Positions 59,844-64,000 of a DNA stretch of 64,000 bases are shown here, piece by piece. Origin of the DNA: Charina bottae (lineage: Eukaryota > Chordata > Lepidosauria > Squamata > Charinaidae); NCBI GenBank assembly GCA_023362775.1, contig JALMGJ010000005.1, positions 70,548,963-70,612,962 on the forward strand, read 5' to 3'. Numbering within the stretch: position 1 is the stretch's first letter; every line of letters starts with the position of its first letter. Below the pieces are notes generated by a model, which worked only from the letters and a program-made list of their open reading frames with translations, searched no databases and was not told the origin of the DNA. A program made the position numbers and the translations under genes.

Positions 59844-60173
59844 AGGTAAAGGTTCCCCCCGCACATTTGTGCACTCGTGTCCGACTCTACGGGCTGGTGC
59901 TCCTCTCCGTTTGTTAGCCAAAGAGGCAGCATTGTCCGAAGACGCTTCCACGGTCATGTGGCTGGCATGACGCACGCGGAACGCTGTTACCATCCCTTGG
60001 AAGTGGTACCTATTCATCTACTTGCATTTGCATGCTTTTGAATTGCTAGGTTGGCAAGAGCTGGAGCTAGTGCGGGAGCTCACTCCGCACACAGGGCTAG
60101 GGATTCGAACCTCCGAACTTGCGATCTTCCGATCGACAAGCCTGGAGTCTTACCCGCTGAGCCACAACACCCT
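59844..60173 (-). mobile_element. Sauria-type SINE with 14-bp target duplication
   Basis: CTATGAAATATGTA at 59830-59843 and 60174-60187. The head, body and tail are complete, with few changes. Confidence 0.93.
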
Positions 60174-60359
60174 CTATGAAATATGTAGGCTTACATATAT
60201 AAACTATACATATATCAACTATAAATATGTTACATATATATAAACTATAAATATGTAGGATTGCAATATTTAAATACTATGAATTAGTTTGTTGATAGAA
60301 ATACTTAGCTTAATGTATTCTAACAACATGTGTGAGTATGTTGATTCCTTCTTCTGGGT

Positions 60360-61862
60360 AAGAGCCAGAAGTGGGGAGTTGGTTGCTGGATACCCTGATG
60401 GCACTGAGTGCTGGTGAAGCTAAAGTACCTCAGGGTGCCCAGCTTCCCCTCCCAGGGGTGGCTGGTGAGGACAGTGGGAGGTTCCCGTTCTTGGGAATTG
60501 AGAGGCCTGGATATGGGTATGGGGCTGCCATTGGGGGGATGGGGACGGGCCAAGATATTATGGTGGTGACAGGCATGGGGAGATATGGTGGGAGACAGGG
60601 AGCGGGCCATTCTTGGGGAACGCGGGACTGTTTTATACCAGTCTCATGTTCCAGCTCCTCGGTCAGCAGACTTTCAGAGGTCCTGGCTTTCAGGTGCTGC
60701 TTTTGAATGCTAGGTCAGTTTGTAATAAGGCCTCCCTCATTAGTGATTTAATCATTGATGAGAAGGCCAACCTGGCATGCATCACTGAGACCCGGCTGGG
60801 TCCGGAAGGAGGGGTAGCTCTTTCAGAGACACGCTCAGCTGGGTTTCGGGTGTGGCATCAGCCGAGATTCCAGGGCAGGGGTGGAGGCATGCCAATTGTC
60901 ATCTGAGAATCTCTTACAGCCTTCAGGGGCGCTGTACCACAGGTCACCGGATGCGAGACCCTGTTCATTAAGTTGGGCTCTAGGGATCAGTTGGGATTGA
61001 TGCTGTTGTACCAGCCTCCCTGCTGTACAGCAACCTCCCTGCCTGAGCTCCTTGACTCCATTTCTGGGCTGGTAGTGGAGTTCCCCAGACTTATGGTTCT
61101 GGGTGACTTCAATCTGCCTTCTCTAGGAGTTGGGTCTGTGGCGGCTCAGGAGCTCATGGCTACCATGATGGCCATGGGCCTTTCCCAGATTATCCAGAGC
61201 CCGACACAGGACAGTGGCCACACACCGGATCTGGTGTTCCTGTCAGAGCATTAGATCGGTCCACTCCTGGAAACTAATGGACCAGGATGAGTTCCAGAGG
61301 CAGCTGGGGTTGTTCCTGTTGGTCTGCTGCACAGTCCATCCAAAGCTGTGGTCGCTTGGAATACAGGGGCAGCTGAGGCTTTGGATCAGATCACGCCCAC
61401 ACATCTCCCCTCTCGGGGATCCTGGCACTCCCCATGGTTTACAGGGCTGAGGTTGTTGAAACAAGAGAAGAAATATCTATAGTGTCGCTGGTGCTCAACG
61501 AGGGACAAACTTGACCGAACACGGGTTAGAGCTGCCATTAAGGCCTAACTAGTGGCAGTAAGGGCGGTGAAGCATCATTTCTTCTCTGCTCTTATTGAGT
61601 CCACAGATAGCCATCCTGTGGCCCTGTTTCAGGTGACACAAGCCTTCCTGGGTAAGGGGGCTTGGAGAACCTCTTACATGGGTGTGCGGAGGAATTTCCT
61701 CAACACCTGTCAGACAAAGTCACTCGGATTTGTTCTCAGTTGGGCACCAGCCTTGTTGCAGGTCCACTCGAGACGCCTAGGGAGGAGTCTTGCCCTGTTA
61801 TCTGGGAACAGTTTGAACCTATTGGACCTGAGGAAGTGGGGGACCAGGTCACCCTAACAGGG
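60360..61862 (+). pseudogene. CR1/L2-type LINE ORF2 remnant (endonuclease region)
   Basis: Successive forward frames carry an exonuclease-endonuclease-phosphatase fold: LNARSVCNKASLISDLIIDE, ANLACITETRLGPEGGVALS, LMVLGDFNLPSLGVGSV and DSGHTPDLVFLS are the usual CR1/L2 endonuclease motifs (NARS, E in TETRL, GDFN, D in PDLVF). Several frameshifts and stops break it. The following 61.25-61.86 kb is the linker toward RT. RT itself is absent, cut off by the adjoining Tc1 element. Confidence 0.8.
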
Positions 61863-62167
61863 CTTATGTAAAAGTTAGGCACCCCTCATCAAATCTATTT
61901 ACAGATTCAGAATAAGATAACTGTACATACCGTAAGTGCAGCAGTTTGGACACCCATCTAGTTCATTCAGTGATTTAAAAACTATATAATAAAGCTGTTA
62001 ATAAGGCCCAAAAAGTAACTCGATAGCCCACAGTACAATTAGATAAAGACAAACTTCAGGTAAACATATATTTTAAGTCTTTTAACCTGTCATGTTGTGA
62101 CTGTTGTTCTGTCCAGTTTCAACAACCACAGGCTCCTCTAAGCAGCAGTATGAATATTTGGAAATGA

Positions 62168-62693
62168 GGCTCTTGTTCCTTTTTTGCCCACTGCTAGTGA
62201 TAATATCTCATGTTCAAAAAGTTTTTGTCCATCAGCAGATAACTTAACATAGGCGGGTTCTGTTAACTTTTATTAATCAACAACTCAGTTACACGAGTAT
62301 TAATCAACTCCTCGGTTACTGTAACGGGCAGAAGCAATAACCTCGAGGAACAGGAGGAAGAGCCACAACCAAGGTAACAGTCAGATAAAAGAAATCTAAG
62401 TCTAGGCCAGAACTGTAACCCAAGTAAGCGTCTCAGACAAGACCTTCCCTAGTTCTCACAAAGATAGAGAAAGGGGGGAAATCACATTCAGACTTGCAAG
62501 ATTCTGTTACTATAGCCTTATAATAAAACTAGTATTAGTATGCATGACTTTGGTTTCCTAGTCTGGTCTACCTTCAAGGGCTGACAGTTACATGAATATA
62601 TCAAGTAGAATGCATCCAAAGATATCCGAGTTACAATTATGGAACTCGTTAGTGGGCAATAACGTTTTGGTGGGCACAAAAGGAACAAGAGCC
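62168..62693. mobile_element. DNA transposon-like insertion in the Tc1 element
   Basis: The ends GGCTCTTGTTCCTTTTTTGC and GCACAAAAGGAACAAGAGCC are inverted repeats of about 24 bp with one mismatch. The flanks GGAAATGA and AAAAATGA (8 bp, 6 identical) suggest a hAT-type duplication. Most of the interior is the LTR-like block below. Confidence 0.6.
62261..62586 (-). mobile_element. Solo LTR-like element (326 bp) inside the insertion
   Basis: On the minus strand it starts TGTCAGCCCTTGAAGG and ends AATAAAAGTTAACA. TG...CA ends and a polyadenylation signal near the 3' end are the LTR signature. Flanks GGTTC and GTTAC match only partly. Confidence 0.5.
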
Positions 62694-63278
62694 AAAAATG
62701 AAGATTATTTATTCTTACAAATCAGGGGAAGGCTATTAAAACATTCTGCCAGCTGTCAGAAACATTGTTAAGAAATTGAAGTTACATGGAACCCTTGAAG
62801 TGAAGCCAAGATCTGGAAGACCAAGAGAAATCTATACTAAACCCACACTGGTTTGTAAAACACAATCCACAAATCACTGTAAATCACCTGCTGAAAACAA
62901 TTTAATTTAGAGGTTTCAGAGATGTCATGAGGGGATGGGCTGAGGCCTTGATACCATCAGGTATTATATTGTAACTGTAGATCTAGAAAAACTGACATCA
63001 TACAGCTATCCAACCTTTTTTTTTTAAAGAATGTCCTCTTGCAAGGTTAACCATAGAGTTTCTATCCTCAGTCTAACTGAAATAATCAGACCATCAATTT
63101 TATCTGTTTGACCTAAAATTATCTTGAGAAGTTTGACTGGAAGAAATGGATAACCATTTATTTTGAGGTCCTCCCAGTCCAGGAAAATTTTCTTAACTAT
63201 TAGCCACAGAATATTGTAGACATTTGTTTTTTATCAGAATCAACTATGAGTGAGTCTTAATTTTCCCCCAGGCATTTT

Positions 63279-63455
63279 TTATTATTGTCCTTGATCACCA
63301 TTTTATATTCTGTATTTCATATTTATATTTTGTGTATGTTTTAACATTGTGTGTGTGTGGGGGGGTCTGTCTGTTTGTTTTTTTATTATTGGATGCCACC
63401 CAGAGTCGCATTGTTTGAGTTGGGCAGCCTTATAAATCCAGTAAATAAATAAAGA
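63279..63455 (+). mobile_element. CR1/L2-type LINE 3' end
   Basis: GATGCCACCCAGAGTCGCAT, GAGTTGGGCAGCCTTATAAA and an AATA tail. The upstream 120 bp matches the LINE end at 47.93-48.14 kb (CACCATTTTATATTCTG and similar). After 63460 only AT-rich sequence is seen. Confidence 0.6.
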
Positions 63456-64000
63456 AAATAGTTATAAGAAGTTTATGGCACTTTCACAAAAATCTGTAAA
63501 ATGCAAATCAAGTGCAAATCAAATATATAATTTCAAGATCTGTGCATGTAAAATCTGTTTGTGCAAAATCTGCCCTTTGAGGATTTCCTTTAATATTTTA
63601 AGAAGCATAATTGTTTATTGCTTGTTATTTTGTTCACAATCTATAAAAGTCTTTCAGACAATAGACCTACTCAAATTAACAATAAACAATGATTTAGCGT
63701 TAGAGAAAAGAGACTAGGAACCCCCTGAGCTTCCTGCTTTCCCATCAAGTTGGCAGAAAGGATGTTATTAAAAAAAAGAATCTTTCTACTGAAGCTTTTT
63801 GTTTCATTCAGATCTAGAAAAACTACTGTTATTCTTGTCTCATATACACAGACACACACAGTGTATAAATCACACTATAACTGTCAAGATTTCAAGATGA
63901 AACAAGGTTTAGGATAAATATATAATGGTAAACTGGTTAAAAACTGGAAAAAAACTTCTAAGCTCATCACAGCCACAGCAGAGGAGAGTATATGAACCAG

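Larger units (their letters stand above)
61864..62960 (+). mobile_element. Tc1-like transposon 5' half, interrupted by a nested insertion
   Basis: The left part (61864-62167) begins AAAGTTAGGCACCCCTCATC and reaches the start of a transposase (GSSKQQYEYLE). The right part (62694-62960) continues with YKSGEGY...NIVKKLKLHGTLEVKPRSGRPR, the helix-turn-helix and GRPR region of Tc1 transposases. The catalytic DDE domain is not in the window. Stops make it inactive. Confidence 0.7.
53297..64000 (-). other. CPEB4: CPEB4 first intron (partial) upstream of the 160-bp exon
   Basis: At least 10.7 kb of intron holding the L1 at 54183, SINEs at 55655 and 59844, tandem Tigger-like MITEs at 57640-58615, the CR1 endonuclease remnant at 60.4-61.9 kb and the nested Tc1 stack. 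I see nothing recognisable at 53.3-54.1, 54.9-55.6, 56.2-57.6, 58.8-59.8 and 63.0-63.3 kb. Confidence 0.7.

Overview
The window is intronic vertebrate DNA, AT-rich and full of transposons. It carries six internal coding exons of one host gene on the minus strand. The gene is CPEB4, a cytoplasmic polyadenylation element-binding protein. The call rests on paralogue-specific residues around the start of RRM1 (SLFPFED, SSPTRCQNGERVERYSRK) and on RRM1 itself (KVFVGGLPPDIDE, GYAFLLFQ, ACLEEDGKLYLCV). The repeats point to a squamate reptile: tRNA-headed SINEs with a BovB-like tail (Sauria-SINE type), 5S-rRNA-derived SINE remnants, RTE-BovB, CR1/L2, L1 and R4-like LINEs, Penelope-like fragments, hAT and Tc1/mariner MITEs, and chromodomain Ty3/gypsy elements. 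The species cannot be named from the sequence.

CPEB4 reads from high to low coordinates. The exons are 53137-53296 (160 bp), 35163-35219 (57 bp), 21240-21263 (24-bp microexon), 14428-14595 (168 bp), 12190-12279 (90 bp) and 3321-3439 (119 bp). All six have AG/GT borders and compatible phases, so the frame stays open whether or not the 57-bp and 24-bp exons are included. The large first coding exon lies beyond 64000. RRM2 and the C-terminal zinc-binding region lie before position 1.

The most striking insertion is a 6.76-kb chromodomain Ty3/gypsy element of sushi type (25673-32434). It sits antisense to CPEB4 in the intron just upstream of the microexon. Its two 341-bp LTRs are identical by eye, it has a 5-bp target duplication (AGTAT), and it keeps gag, protease, RT, RNase H, integrase and chromodomain. 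One in-frame stop interrupts RNase H. The sequence suggests self-priming: a 13-nt primer-binding site complementary to the predicted 5' end of its RNA. A GGGAAAC heptamer at the gag/pol overlap suggests -1 frameshifting. An older, related gypsy 3' end with a 1.06-kb LTR occupies 1-1799.

The rest of the introns are layers of insertions, many still with target-site duplications. They include an L1-like element with an intact 160-codon ORF (7506-9354), a truncated L1 (54183-54852) and a jockey-like LINE with a long open frame (42095-43384). There are four hAT MITEs and a 768-bp hAT that contains a gypsy LTR fragment. Other items are several Tigger-like palindromic MITEs, seven SINEs, a 98-bp palindrome made of two Penelope-like ends, and a nested Tc1 / DNA transposon / solo-LTR stack (61.87-62.96 kb). 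I found no standalone RNA gene, CRISPR array or second host gene. I see no clearly undescribed system. The strongest leads are the regulatory setting of the CPEB4 microexon, the young self-priming retroelement beside it, and the hammerhead-like cores in the Penelope-like fragments.
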